In this document: piece by piece, positions 35,498 through 44,903 of the stretch | Layout: every line of letters begins with the position of its first letter | How positions within the stretch are numbered: the stretch's first letter is position 1 | NCBI GenBank assembly: GCA_016926805.1 | Contig: JAFGNV010000181.1 | Location: 101,564 to 165,563, forward strand | Direction: 5' to 3' | DNA from: Anaerolineae bacterium | GTDB taxonomy: Bacteria > Chloroflexota > Anaerolineae > 4572-78 > J111 | Length of the DNA: 64,000 nt | Program-made: the position numbers and the translations under genes | The notes under the pieces: generated by a model | What the model saw: only the letters and a program-made list of their open reading frames with translations | What the model was told of the DNA's origin: nothing | The model's database searches: none

Positions 35498-36553
35498 TTA
35501 ACCCACAGCCACGCTGCGAAACATCTGCTCAAAGGAGTCGCTGTTGGTGCTGGGAGGCGGGCCATTCTGATAAACTTGTTGAATTACTTCTCCGGGAGAT
35601 AGTAGCTCCTGGCCGCGCTGCTGATGCGCTTGCATAGCTTCGGCTGCCGCCGCTTCCAGTTGCAGGGCATAAGAATTCAGGCCATAAAGCATTGCTGATG
35701 AACGACTCAAGGCAATAGCGACCCTACTGATATCCTGGCCGCTAAAAATGATGAGGCCCATCTTCACCATCCACGCCGGCATTAATGAGGCGGCGGCAAG
35801 ATTCAAGATTGAACTTCCTATTGCTGGATCATGGCAAGTGACGGGTTCGAAAAAACCGACACAAGCTGGTACTACATGTTTGACGAAGTAATCGCGTATG
35901 GCCTCTGGCTCGTCTTCTGGCAAGACCAGCCCGGCCAGCAGCACCGCCCCGCCAAGGATATTGTCGGGATGGCACAAGGCTTGCTTGAGCCGTTCGTGAA
36001 CCATCTGCTCGCCAGTTAACCCTATGGTCATTTCTGCTAACAGTCTAGCGACAGGCCATGGTGTATACACCTCGGCGTTATTGCTACCCATATTCACCCA
36101 AGTCTGATAGAGATAGCCCAGAATATCGGGTCCACTGAGCGGGCCGGCAATGTTGAGACTGTTTGGCTCGCCCCACAAGCCGGGGGCCGTCGCTTCCAGC
36201 AGCAAGGCGAATGCCTCGCCAAAATGTTGCCAGATACGGTGGGTGCGCTCTTCGTTTAGCCAGCCGCCGGCATAGTGGGTGCGAATTTGGGCAAACGTTT
36301 CGGCGATTTCCGGTGGATCGTCGGCAAAGTGACCGGTGGCCCCGACCGCTTTGATCTGTTCCGGCAAGGCTTTCAAGGTCGCCTCAGACAGGAAGACAAA
36401 ATGATCGAAAACCTCACGGTTGGTTCTGCCCGAGATGGCCGTGATTTGCTCAAGCCGCCGGATGATTTCTTTGGGAAAGTCACGTTGGGCAAAAGGGACA
36501 GCCGTTCGCTTTTTTAAGCGACGGCGTTTGACGGTTTTTTTGTTAGCCATCAT
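35498..36553 (-). CDS. Degenerate N6-adenine methyltransferase-like protein (no NPPY)
   Basis: YTPWPVARLLAEMTIG, DPAIGSSILNLAAA, FSGQDISRVAIALSRSSAMLYGL resemble MTase motifs X/I/II-III. Confidence 0.5.
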   Translation of the reverse strand: MMANKKTVKRRRLKKRTAVPFAQRDFPKEIIRRLEQITAISGRTNREVFDHFVFLSEATLKALPEQIKAVGATGHFADDPPEIAETFAQIRTHYAGGWLNEERTHRIWQHFGEAFALLLEATAPGLWGEPNSLNIAGPLSGPDILGYLYQTWVNMGSNNAEVYTPWPVARLLAEMTIGLTGEQMVHERLKQALCHPDNILGGAVLLAGLVLPEDEPEAIRDYFVKHVVPACVGFFEPVTCHDPAIGSSILNLAAASLMPAWMVKMGLIIFSGQDISRVAIALSRSSAMLYGLNSYALQLEAAAAEAMQAHQQRGQELLSPGEVIQQVYQNGPPPSTNSDSFEQMFRSVAVG

Positions 36554-36975
36554 CCTGCTCCTTCCAACACCATTTCCGGTGCTTCTGTCTCTTCAGTGAT
36601 AATGAAGGCAGCTTCCACCAGCAGATCCAGCGAGTCATCATCCTCATCGTCAGCCGTGATGACTTCCTCGGCCAAGCAGATGTCGGTCCAGCGCAGGGAG
36701 GGCGTGGCCGGATAGGTGGTGGTAATGACGATCTCAACGCCGGAAGCCAGCCGGTATCGCGAGACAATATCGGCCAGATCGCTGCGAGTTTCGATGGCCT
36801 GGCGATTGAGCGCGATTTGTTCTTCAGAAATGCTCCCCCCATCACCGGTGAGGTGACGGCAGAGCAGCGCGAGTGCCGTAGCGCCGGTTTCACGGATGGC
36901 GGCCAAAGCCGCCGCCGTGCAGGTGATCTCGCCGGATGCAAAGCGCATTTGTGGTTTTGATTGTTGGTCAGACAT
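36550..36975 (-). CDS. Plasmid-related small protein family (TAAALAAI...LLCRHLTGDGG...N..A...)
   Basis: Resembles plasmid 'LL.RH..GDWG....DR..N..A' proteins. Confidence 0.5.
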   Translation of the reverse strand: MSDQQSKPQMRFASGEITCTAAALAAIRETGATALALLCRHLTGDGGSISEEQIALNRQAIETRSDLADIVSRYRLASGVEIVITTTYPATPSLRWTDICLAEEVITADDEDDDSLDLLVEAAFIITEETEAPEMVLEGAG

Positions 36976-37024
36976 ACGATAACCTCCTGTAGATTTTGAA
37001 CGGGTGACGGTTTAACCAACCAAG

Positions 37025-37059
37025 AATCCCCTGGCGCCACTTAATAACGCCAGGGGATT
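37025..37059. terminator. 12-bp perfect stem hairpin between element genes
   Basis: AATCCCCTGGCG ... CGCCAGGGGATT. Confidence 0.5.
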
Positions 37060-37073
37060 TTGCTGCCGCGAGG

Positions 37074-37439
37074 TCAGGTCTTAATCTGGTCGATACAATG
37101 CGGCGAAGGTGGCTGGTTGGATAGGTTTTGTTGAGTGTCAGAACGGTGCTGTTGTTCTCCTTGTCTCTTCCATTCCTTGTTGACCGCTTCCAATAGATTG
37201 GGGCAGAGTTGCGGCCAATAGAGTGGCCCGGCGATGGCCGAAGCCAGGCAAACAGCGCGGGTAATGGGGTCCAGGCAGTCGGAAATGGCGGTGGTGAAAT
37301 TCAAGTGGGGATTGCGCAGGACAACAATGCTATCTTCCCGGTCGCGTACCTCCAGACCAAGACGCCGGCTCCAGTCGGCCACCGTGGCCACCGGGGCAAA
37401 GGTCATTTCGACCAGGCGGGGGGTGATCAATGTTTTCAT
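37074..37439 (-). CDS. Hypothetical element protein
   Basis: ORF in operon context. Confidence 0.5.
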   Translation of the reverse strand: MKTLITPRLVEMTFAPVATVADWSRRLGLEVRDREDSIVVLRNPHLNFTTAISDCLDPITRAVCLASAIAGPLYWPQLCPNLLEAVNKEWKRQGEQQHRSDTQQNLSNQPPSPHCIDQIKT

Positions 37440-37469
37440 GGTTCAGTCTCCTTTGTTAGGTGAGTTTTT

Positions 37470-38723
37470 TTACAGCAAGGCTGGCCAATCCGGCGATACC
37501 TTGAGTTGGCCGGCCTCGACCTCCCGGGCCAGGGCCAGCCGGATGTCCTCATCGACAATTTCTTGCCAGCGATGCGTGTCAGCATCGTAGTAGATGGCGT
37601 CGGCTTTTTTGGCCATAGTGATGGGATGGGTCAGAATGCCCCGGATGAGGAGGGGATACTGCCGGCCATCCGGGGCGTGATAGCGGTCTTTGATCCGCTC
37701 GTGAGGGGCGCCGGCGGCGGGCACCGGGGGGGGCGAACCTACCGGCGCAGGGCCATTGGTACGAGCAGCGTCAGTGACCTGGTAGGCCCTGGCGGGCGGC
37801 GTACGGGTGAAGAGTGTCGTCGGTGGCCGGGTAGCGGTTGACGGCCAGGCGGGGTAACGCGGTGGCGTCACGTCGCTACCCAGGTCGGGTTGTGACGGGC
37901 GCGGCGCGGGTTGAAACAGCGGACTGGGACCGCGCCCGCCGGGCGGCTGACCTCGGATCAACGGCTGATCACTGATCAGCACGTCATAATCGGCAGTGCC
38001 GGGCTGGCCATCGTCCCGTTCACCTTCATCAATCAACAGCCAATTGGCGGCAAAAAAAGCCCGCTTGAGATAACCCAGGCTGGTGGCGTGTTCCAACTCG
38101 TTGATGCTGCCGATGAAGCCGGGGATACTCTGCGGATCGCGGTCGCCCTTGACCACATCAATGATGACGCGTGGCGCAACTTCGCGGTCAAAATAGAACT
38201 CGCGATGGGGCAGGCTGAAACTGCGGACGTGGGTCAGGGTTTTGCTCACGTCCCACACCTGCACGGTAAAGGTCTGGCCGTGCCAGGTGCGCCCCGACTC
38301 GGGGAAGTAATAGCCGTTGGCCGCCAGCAACCGGCTGCCCAGCAGCCAGCGCAGGGCAGCCGCGGTTCGCGGGGTCAAGGGGCTTTGCCGGATGGTGACG
38401 CCGCGATACCGCTCGATGACGTCGCCGCGCCCCAGCAGCCGCACGCCAAAAGTGACTAGCGAGCCGGTGACCTGTTCCAACGCGTGCAGGGCCATCATCG
38501 CGCCCAGCAAGCCGGTCAGTTTGGGCAGGCCCTTTTCCAATCCGGCCACGCCAAAAAAAGCGGCGGTGATGTCGCCGATGCGGCGAGGTAACTCTTCCGG
38601 CCGGGATACGTCCCGGTAGCTGCTCCAACTGCCGAGGGTATTGAGGTATCGATGCACCTGGCCCAACAGGCCGTTGCGTTGGGCGGCGTTTTTAGAGGGT
38701 AGGTTGTGATGGGAGTGGATCAT
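37470..38723 (-). CDS. Hypothetical element protein (ATG 38723 with AGGAG upstream)
   Basis: Minus-strand AGGAGACGATTTCCTATG. Confidence 0.6.
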   Translation of the reverse strand: MIHSHHNLPSKNAAQRNGLLGQVHRYLNTLGSWSSYRDVSRPEELPRRIGDITAAFFGVAGLEKGLPKLTGLLGAMMALHALEQVTGSLVTFGVRLLGRGDVIERYRGVTIRQSPLTPRTAAALRWLLGSRLLAANGYYFPESGRTWHGQTFTVQVWDVSKTLTHVRSFSLPHREFYFDREVAPRVIIDVVKGDRDPQSIPGFIGSINELEHATSLGYLKRAFFAANWLLIDEGERDDGQPGTADYDVLISDQPLIRGQPPGGRGPSPLFQPAPRPSQPDLGSDVTPPRYPAWPSTATRPPTTLFTRTPPARAYQVTDAARTNGPAPVGSPPPVPAAGAPHERIKDRYHAPDGRQYPLLIRGILTHPITMAKKADAIYYDADTHRWQEIVDEDIRLALAREVEAGQLKVSPDWPALL

Positions 38724-39196
38724 AGGAAATCGTCTCCTGATCAGTGAAATAAGTGTTTTAATGTGGTGAAAAACTCCGGAGGAGTTTCTGACGCTTTCGC
38801 TTACGGTAGAAGCCATTTTTTTGGCTTCTCCCATAACATAGGCTTATCCTTTCTATTCAATTCAGGGGAAAAAACCGGCCCATCCCCCAACAGCGGGGAG
38901 GGGGAGAGAACTTGCGCGCAGCGCGGCCCATTCAACGGCTACCGGGCTGGGTATGGGGTGGAGAGGGGCAATGGCCGGGCCAGACCTGGGTGGGGCAGGG
39001 GCTGGCCCGGGGCATCGCGATTAGCCGTCAAGTCGGGTCAAAAATCTGCTATTCTGCCAATGTTCTGATCGTGGTTTGTCAGGAAGCTCTTATCAGGATA
39101 GCGGTTCTTCGGGAAGGCTGGTTCTGCGCTGTTACTGCCCCGCCAACATCTTCGGGACAGGTTTACGAGTTGCGGGCTGCGCCGCTGACGCCCTGA

Positions 39197-40312
39197 TTAT
39201 GAGCCAGCCGATTGGGGCGGCTTCTGGAACAAGTCGGCAAAGGAGGGGTGACCGGCTTGCCGGCGGGGTTCGGTCGAATCTCCAGTTTCTTGAGTCAACG
39301 GTGGTCGAGTTGGATAGACTGCCAGGGGAGGAACATCGAGGGGGTCGTCGGCCTGTTGTGCCAGTTGCGCCTGGACGTCGGCGAGTGCTCGCGATTGGGC
39401 CAGCCGGTAGCCGTTCAAGCCAAACAGCATTGTATTGATGTTGGCCATCTGCCGCAGCAGGGGATCGGTGGGTTCCCAGACCACACGGACCAGAGCGCTC
39501 TCTAACGCCCACGCTGGAAACTGCGCGGCCGCCGCCAGCAGCATCGCACTGGAGTCAACCAGCGGCGGCCCGACCAGCAGCGGCTCGGCATACGGCAGAA
39601 CGGCCTCATACCATTCGGCGAAATTGTCGCCGGGTTCCGGCGTAAGCGCAACCCCGGCGCGGTGGGCCTTCAGCCCGGCGTACACCAGAACCGTGTTGGC
39701 TTGCTCTGCGCCATCGGGAATAGCAGCCTGGGCCGCGATCAGACAGTCGGCCCAGGAGTCGCCAAAGAACGGGGTCCATCTGGCCGGGAAATCGAGACAG
39801 GTCAGAAACACCTGGCCGATGACGTTGGGATTGAGGTCGGTTTGTTGACCGTAGTGGGCCAGGCCGGGTGCGGCGCTGTCCAGCAGCAGGGCAAAGGCTT
39901 CGCTAAAGGCAGCCTGCATCTGGCGATAAACGGCCGGATATTGGGCCGAAGCGCGCAGATACCGCTCTCTGGCCCGGCTGAAGATGGCCTGGATGTCGGG
40001 GGGGTCTTGGGCAAACTGGCCGGTAGCCGTCAGCGCCCGCCATTGCTCCGGCCACATCTTTAAGCCACTTTCCAGCATCCCCAGCCAATCTTTCAGTAGC
40101 GTGATGATGGGGATAGTTGACGTGGCCGCCATCTGCCGGATGAGGTGGGCGATGACTTGCACATATGGGTTGTCTATCTGTGCGGGAACAAGCGTAGGTC
40201 GGTGGGGAACCGGCCTGGGCTGGTCTAGCGGGGCGGGGAGTCTTCGCGTGGCAGGTGGGGAATGGGTGCTTGGATTCGTCGTCGCACGACGGCGTTTGTG
40301 TTTTTTGCTCAT
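39197..40312 (-). CDS. Paralogue of 35498-36553: methyltransferase-like, further eroded
   Basis: GPPLVDSSAMLLAAAAQFPAWALE...MANINTMLFGLNGYRL parallels DPAIGSSILNLAAASLMPAWMVK...LSRSSAMLYGLNSYAL. Confidence 0.5.
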   Translation of the reverse strand: MSKKHKRRRATTNPSTHSPPATRRLPAPLDQPRPVPHRPTLVPAQIDNPYVQVIAHLIRQMAATSTIPIITLLKDWLGMLESGLKMWPEQWRALTATGQFAQDPPDIQAIFSRARERYLRASAQYPAVYRQMQAAFSEAFALLLDSAAPGLAHYGQQTDLNPNVIGQVFLTCLDFPARWTPFFGDSWADCLIAAQAAIPDGAEQANTVLVYAGLKAHRAGVALTPEPGDNFAEWYEAVLPYAEPLLVGPPLVDSSAMLLAAAAQFPAWALESALVRVVWEPTDPLLRQMANINTMLFGLNGYRLAQSRALADVQAQLAQQADDPLDVPPLAVYPTRPPLTQETGDSTEPRRQAGHPSFADLFQKPPQSAGS

Positions 40313-40608
40313 CGTTCTTTCTCCGGCAGGTCACGATTTTGCTTGTGTTTGAACAGGTCGGCGAAGGATGGGTCAACCGGTGGCGGCGGCGACCGCTTGT
40401 TCAACGTTATCTCCACCACCGTCTTGCCGGCTTCATCCGTAACGTGGGTCAACTGGTGCTGGCCGGGCAACGTCTTGACCATCGCCGCCATTTGCTGAAC
40501 AAACTCCAACGCCAGATCGCGGTTGATCGCCAACCGTTCGTGCAGGAGCGGCGGCCCGCCGTTCTTGCCGGTGACGGTGATTTCGATGTTTGCTTCAGGC
40601 TGTGCCAT
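40309..40608 (-). CDS. Small PRTRC-cassette protein, unknown
   Basis: Overlaps both neighbours; C-terminus PSFADLFK shared with 39197-40312. Confidence 0.5.
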   Translation of the reverse strand: MAQPEANIEITVTGKNGGPPLLHERLAINRDLALEFVQQMAAMVKTLPGQHQLTHVTDEAGKTVVEITLNKRSPPPPVDPSFADLFKHKQNRDLPEKER

Positions 40609-41830
40609 CGGTCACCGCCTCGTTTTCCGGGATCAAGGCGTACCATTCGCACTGGAGGCAATTGAGGACCGGCACGGGCCGGCCATTGCCCTCAAAATCA
40701 ACCACATCCTCGCCAAGCTCCCCGCCGCACTCGGGACAAACTTCCTCCCGCCAGGGACACGCGGCGCAGAAGCGCACCGCAATCAAGACGCCCCGGTACT
40801 CGTCCTGCCCGGCAATGATCTCGCCGCCACAATCGGGACAGGTTTCGGCCATTTCCTCCGGCGCGGCGGCTCTGACCGGGATGTGTTGGGGCCGTTCGGG
40901 CAGCACCAACCGCCCGCCGGTGATGGGGATACTCTTGGTCATACCGGTTTGAAGATTCACCCAGGAGCCGGACCAACCCAAATCTCGACTTTGTAGCAGG
41001 CGGTACAGGTACACGCCCACCAGCGTGGCCATCATCCGGTTGATCATGGCACTCTGTTCGCCCCGCAAGTTCAGGTCGGCGCAGCTCAACTCTTGTTGGA
41101 GATGATCTCGCTCCAACAGCAAACTCGGTTCCTGAAGGTGGGGTAGCGGCAGGCCGAGGCAGTAGCCCAGCGGCGAGAGCAGCGGTTCCGGCTCCAGGCT
41201 GTTGCCGATCAAGACCTGGCCGCTCAGCCGCTCGTTGCCGGCGTCCAGCCAGAAGAACTTGTGTTGGCTGCCATGCTGTTGTTTGAGTTTGGCCGTGATG
41301 GCCTCGGCCATTTTGCGCCGGGCGCAAACATTGTCCACCGCGCCGATGACGATGGTCAGCGTGCCCTGGGGAGAGTAAGCCGGTTGGAAACGATCCAGCA
41401 ATTCTGCCGAGAATTGTTCCACCACCGGGGTGATGGTCAGGCCAAAGGCCGCGGTGTAACGCCAGGCCAGGCTGAAGGCCTTGGGATAGCCGACCTCGGC
41501 GGCACAGAAATTCTGGCGCACCAGGTTCTTTTCCTCAATGATATCGTGGTCCACAAAGTAGAGCCGCAGGTCAATCCCGGCGCTCCTGGCCCAGTTGGCC
41601 AACTGAGCCAGGATGTGGGCCACGAACGCCCCTGTACCGCCACAACCTATCAACAAAATGACCACCCGATCAGGATGGCCGATGTCGAGGCGATAGGTTT
41701 TGTGAGGACTGAGGGGGCGGGGTAGTAAGGGGGGAAGCAACCGTCGGTAAAGACGCTTTAGAAGCGTGCGGCCTTGTTGACCAACGTACAATGCGAGTTG
41801 TTTGAGATAGAGCCAATAGGGTTGCATCAT
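40595..41830 (-). CDS. PRTRC-type ThiF/E1-like protein with C-terminal tandem zinc ribbons
   Basis: VILLIGCGGTGAFVAHILAQLA, FVDHDIIEEKNLVRQNF; CPDCGG..CAAC and CPECGG..CLQC. Confidence 0.85.
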   Translation of the reverse strand: MMQPYWLYLKQLALYVGQQGRTLLKRLYRRLLPPLLPRPLSPHKTYRLDIGHPDRVVILLIGCGGTGAFVAHILAQLANWARSAGIDLRLYFVDHDIIEEKNLVRQNFCAAEVGYPKAFSLAWRYTAAFGLTITPVVEQFSAELLDRFQPAYSPQGTLTIVIGAVDNVCARRKMAEAITAKLKQQHGSQHKFFWLDAGNERLSGQVLIGNSLEPEPLLSPLGYCLGLPLPHLQEPSLLLERDHLQQELSCADLNLRGEQSAMINRMMATLVGVYLYRLLQSRDLGWSGSWVNLQTGMTKSIPITGGRLVLPERPQHIPVRAAAPEEMAETCPDCGGEIIAGQDEYRGVLIAVRFCAACPWREEVCPECGGELGEDVVDFEGNGRPVPVLNCLQCEWYALIPENEAVTDGTA

Positions 41831-42513
41831 TTCCTCCAGGGTAACAGATTTGTTAGCCAGCCGTCCTCGATAGTGGGGGCAAAGGGTGCCGGTTCGCCGG
41901 GGTCAACGTAGACCTGGACAAAAGGGCCAAGATCATCAAAGATGGCTTGGGCCGGCACGTTGGCCAGCCAGTGGCCGTGCATCCCTAATCTCAAGACCAA
42001 CTCCGGCTGCGCTCGTTCTAGGTGGCCGATGACGCCGTAAAATCTTCCGCCCATTTCGTCTCGATCATCCGTGCCGGAGAAAAAAGCCGGCATCGTATTG
42101 TGCGAGTGAATCTCTACGGCGACCCCGGTCGGGTCGGCAGTGTAACCGAGCCAGGTTTTGCCGCGTTCCTGCCGAGGGCGAATGACGGCCCACCGGTTTT
42201 GGGCCGGGTCAAAGCGGAATTGGTAGAGTACTTCCAGTTCCAGGTTTTGCCGGGCGTCGGCCAGTATGTCTTGCAGCAAGCGGCCGGGAATGCGCGGCAG
42301 TTTGAAGCGCACCGGCGGTAAGGGATACGTCGCCAGCCGCAGGCCGGTCAGTGAGACGTCAAGGGGCGCCAACAGGTGGTCGGCGGAAACAAACGGCGTC
42401 TCCAGGCGCTTTACGATGCCCTGCGCGGAGAGGACATAATCATACAACCGTTCGGGCCGGGGCAAGGGGTTGCCCTGATACAGGTAGATGGGGATCAAGT
42501 TTTCATTGAACAT
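41827..42513 (-). CDS. PRTRC protein A-like JAMM/JAB metalloprotease
   Basis: EIHSHNTMPAFFSGTDDRDE = HxHx(7)SxxD. Confidence 0.85.
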   Translation of the reverse strand: MFNENLIPIYLYQGNPLPRPERLYDYVLSAQGIVKRLETPFVSADHLLAPLDVSLTGLRLATYPLPPVRFKLPRIPGRLLQDILADARQNLELEVLYQFRFDPAQNRWAVIRPRQERGKTWLGYTADPTGVAVEIHSHNTMPAFFSGTDDRDEMGGRFYGVIGHLERAQPELVLRLGMHGHWLANVPAQAIFDDLGPFVQVYVDPGEPAPFAPTIEDGWLTNLLPWRK

Positions 42514-43249
42514 GGATCAACCTCCGTAGGGTGAAATGAGTTTCGATTAGATCGTCCAGGGGATAGACGTCGGCATTGGCCTGGTGCAGCGCCTGCCACT
42601 GGTCGAGGATGCAATCGGGGTAGGCTTTGCTTTTGTGGTTGGACAGGTCGCGGTTGAACTTGCTGCTGAAAAAGATGTCCAGCGCGTGCCAGATGGTGGT
42701 CGCACTGGCGCGGGGAAAGGGCGCGCTGCCGCGACAGACGCCTTGAGGATGGACGTTGGGGCAGGGGGCCAGGTACAGCGGGGTGTCGGCGCCGGTGGGT
42801 TCATCCTTCACCGCCCATAAGCCGTAGTCGTAGTCGTGGCCGGTGAAGACCAGGCCGGGCAGCGGCACCCGCCAGGCCTCTGTTTCGTCCCGCACGCTGA
42901 CCAGCCAGACCTGGGGCGGCACGAAAATCCCCAGCCGGTCGGCGCCGTGGTGTTTGCCCCAGAAGAGGCAGTGGCGGGGCAGCAGGCCGGAGTTAAGGTC
43001 CAACCCGGCCAGGGTCGCCGCCAATTCGGTGGGATCAACCAGGTGACAGGCGGACACCTGGCCTTGCTTGAACTTGGAAAGTATCACAAAATCGTCATAC
43101 AAATCCAGGCGAACCTGGAGTTGGGCATAGTCGGCTTCGCCCCACTGGAGAGCCGGGTAGATCAGGTCGGGAATAGCGGTCGGTTCCTGAGGTAGGTGAG
43201 GGGGAGAAGCGTGGGGATTACCATGCAAGGTCATGACAATTACCTCCAT
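42503..43249 (-). CDS. PRTRC protein B-like (E2-like fold)
   Basis: TPLYLAPCPNVHPQGVCRGSAPFPRASATTIWHALDIFFSSKFNRDLSNHKSK; order next to JAMM and ThiF. Confidence 0.78.
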   Translation of the reverse strand: MEVIVMTLHGNPHASPPHLPQEPTAIPDLIYPALQWGEADYAQLQVRLDLYDDFVILSKFKQGQVSACHLVDPTELAATLAGLDLNSGLLPRHCLFWGKHHGADRLGIFVPPQVWLVSVRDETEAWRVPLPGLVFTGHDYDYGLWAVKDEPTGADTPLYLAPCPNVHPQGVCRGSAPFPRASATTIWHALDIFFSSKFNRDLSNHKSKAYPDCILDQWQALHQANADVYPLDDLIETHFTLRRLIHVQ

Positions 43250-44096
43250 TCATCAAAAAATCGGCCAGTTGCGCCAGGCGGCCGTGATCCTGTTCGTACC
43301 ACGCCAGCAGTCGATCCAATACCTCGATCACCGGTTTGGCCCGCCGCCAGGCGGTTTTGAGCTGCTCCACGTCAGGCTCCCGCCAGGTGAACCACGGTCC
43401 TTCCCGGTAGGGGTCGAAGTGCTGATCCAGCATCACGTTGCCGGTGCGATGGCCGGCCCAGCGGGCCAACTCCGGCAGCCAACGCACCGGCTCGGCATAC
43501 CGGCCCGGGTCGGCCTCGATCTGCTGCAACAGCCTCCAGGCCGACTCGCGCTCCTGCGGCGTCCACTCGTCCAGATGGTCGTACAACTCGCTGTCGATGA
43601 GCAGTTGGGAACTGACGGCGTGGATTTCGCACTCGGCCAACAACGCGTGCAGCAGTTCCATCGGCGGGCAGTCGAACAGGGACTCGGTGTCGGTGAAGCC
43701 GTACAGGGTGACCGGAACGTAATGTAAGAACACGGCCAGGTGATCGCCCCGTTCTTCATCCGGATTCTCCATCCAGTGGGACCAGGCATCGTTGAGCACC
43801 GGCCAGTTGATGGTGAACCAGTCGGCTTCTTCGACCAGGTTGGCCAGGTGAGCGAGTACTTCCCACCAACCTTTGCCGGATAGATCGCCGTCGTCGGCCA
43901 GCGCTGCCGGAAAGTACTGCTCGATGAGGCGCAGTCCCCGGCCCAGCCGTTCGTACTCGCCCAGGCGATATTGGAAGCCGGTCAGGGTGACCGGCCGCAG
44001 CCGCCCCAGCCAGGCCCGGGGACGGATCACCTGGCCCGGTTGGGTCAAAAGCCCAGCGGAATCTTTGGATGGGGTATCGGCGTCAGTTGTAAACAT
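43218..44096 (-). CDS. PRTRC protein F-like
   Basis: Operon position; GPWFTWREPDVEQLKTAWRRAKPVIEVLDRL. Confidence 0.5.
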   Translation of the reverse strand: MFTTDADTPSKDSAGLLTQPGQVIRPRAWLGRLRPVTLTGFQYRLGEYERLGRGLRLIEQYFPAALADDGDLSGKGWWEVLAHLANLVEEADWFTINWPVLNDAWSHWMENPDEERGDHLAVFLHYVPVTLYGFTDTESLFDCPPMELLHALLAECEIHAVSSQLLIDSELYDHLDEWTPQERESAWRLLQQIEADPGRYAEPVRWLPELARWAGHRTGNVMLDQHFDPYREGPWFTWREPDVEQLKTAWRRAKPVIEVLDRLLAWYEQDHGRLAQLADFLMNGGNCHDLAW

Positions 44097-44842
44097 TGTT
44101 GTCCGATCCTTTGGCTGGTCGTGGCGATACGTTCGGCCTGGTGCAGCGCGCTCTCGATCTCCGGGGTCAGCGCCAGCAGATGGCTGACGCTGAAGGCCTG
44201 CTGGTCGTCGGTTTCCATAGCCCTGATCCGGTCGAGCAGGGTGATGGCCTGCAACTGGGTGGGAGGCAGTTGGTTCAGGCAGGCTACCAGTTGGCGCGGC
44301 GCGACACCGCCGCCCTTTTCGCCGGTGACTTTGACGAAGGTGATCTCCTCGGTACCATCCGGTAGGGTGCGCGTGTGCCAGGTGCCGTTGCCGAGTTCGG
44401 GATACGTCATTGCCAGGAAGTCGAGCACGTCTTGCGCCGAATATTCCGGGCCCGGATCGGCAAAGACCTGGCTATCGTACAAAAAGACCCGCCGGTAGGG
44501 AGAGTGGTTATCTGTAGGAGCTGGCAGCAGCGGCGGGCTGTCAGATGGCAGGTCGTAGATGGTGACCTGGCCGCCCTTTTCGCCGGTGACTTTGACAAAG
44601 GTGATCTCCTCGACGGCTCCAGCCGGGCCGTCGGGAATGGTGCGGCTGTGCCAGGTGCCGTTGCCGAGCTCGGGATAGGTCATCGCCAGGAAGTTGAGCA
44701 CATCCTGCACCGAATACTCCGGCCCCGGGTCCTCAAAGACCTGGTTGTCGTACAAAAAGACCCGCCGGGGGGCGGGTCGGTCTGGGGCGGAGGCCGAGGA
44801 AACCTGGCCTTGTGCTGGTTGATCAAAAAAATCGGCTTGCAT
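44045..44842 (-). CDS. Tandem PRTRC protein C-like (ubiquitin-like) domains plus C-terminal extension
   Basis: RRVFLYDNQVFEDPGPEYSVQDVLNFLAMTYPELGNGTWHSRTIPDG...EEITFVKVTGEKGG occurs twice (44570-44767 and 44309-44494). Confidence 0.85.
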   Translation of the reverse strand: MQADFFDQPAQGQVSSASAPDRPAPRRVFLYDNQVFEDPGPEYSVQDVLNFLAMTYPELGNGTWHSRTIPDGPAGAVEEITFVKVTGEKGGQVTIYDLPSDSPPLLPAPTDNHSPYRRVFLYDSQVFADPGPEYSAQDVLDFLAMTYPELGNGTWHTRTLPDGTEEITFVKVTGEKGGGVAPRQLVACLNQLPPTQLQAITLLDRIRAMETDDQQAFSVSHLLALTPEIESALHQAERIATTSQRIGQQCLQLTPIPHPKIPLGF

Positions 44843-44903
44843 TTTTTTCTCCTGATAAACAGATTGTTTTCATTGTGTTGTCAATATTGGTTTAGCGTTT
44901 GTT

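Noticed and set aside
43233-43727. Long plus-strand ORFs opposite the PRTRC operon
   Set aside because: High-GC antisense shadows of the coding minus-strand frames
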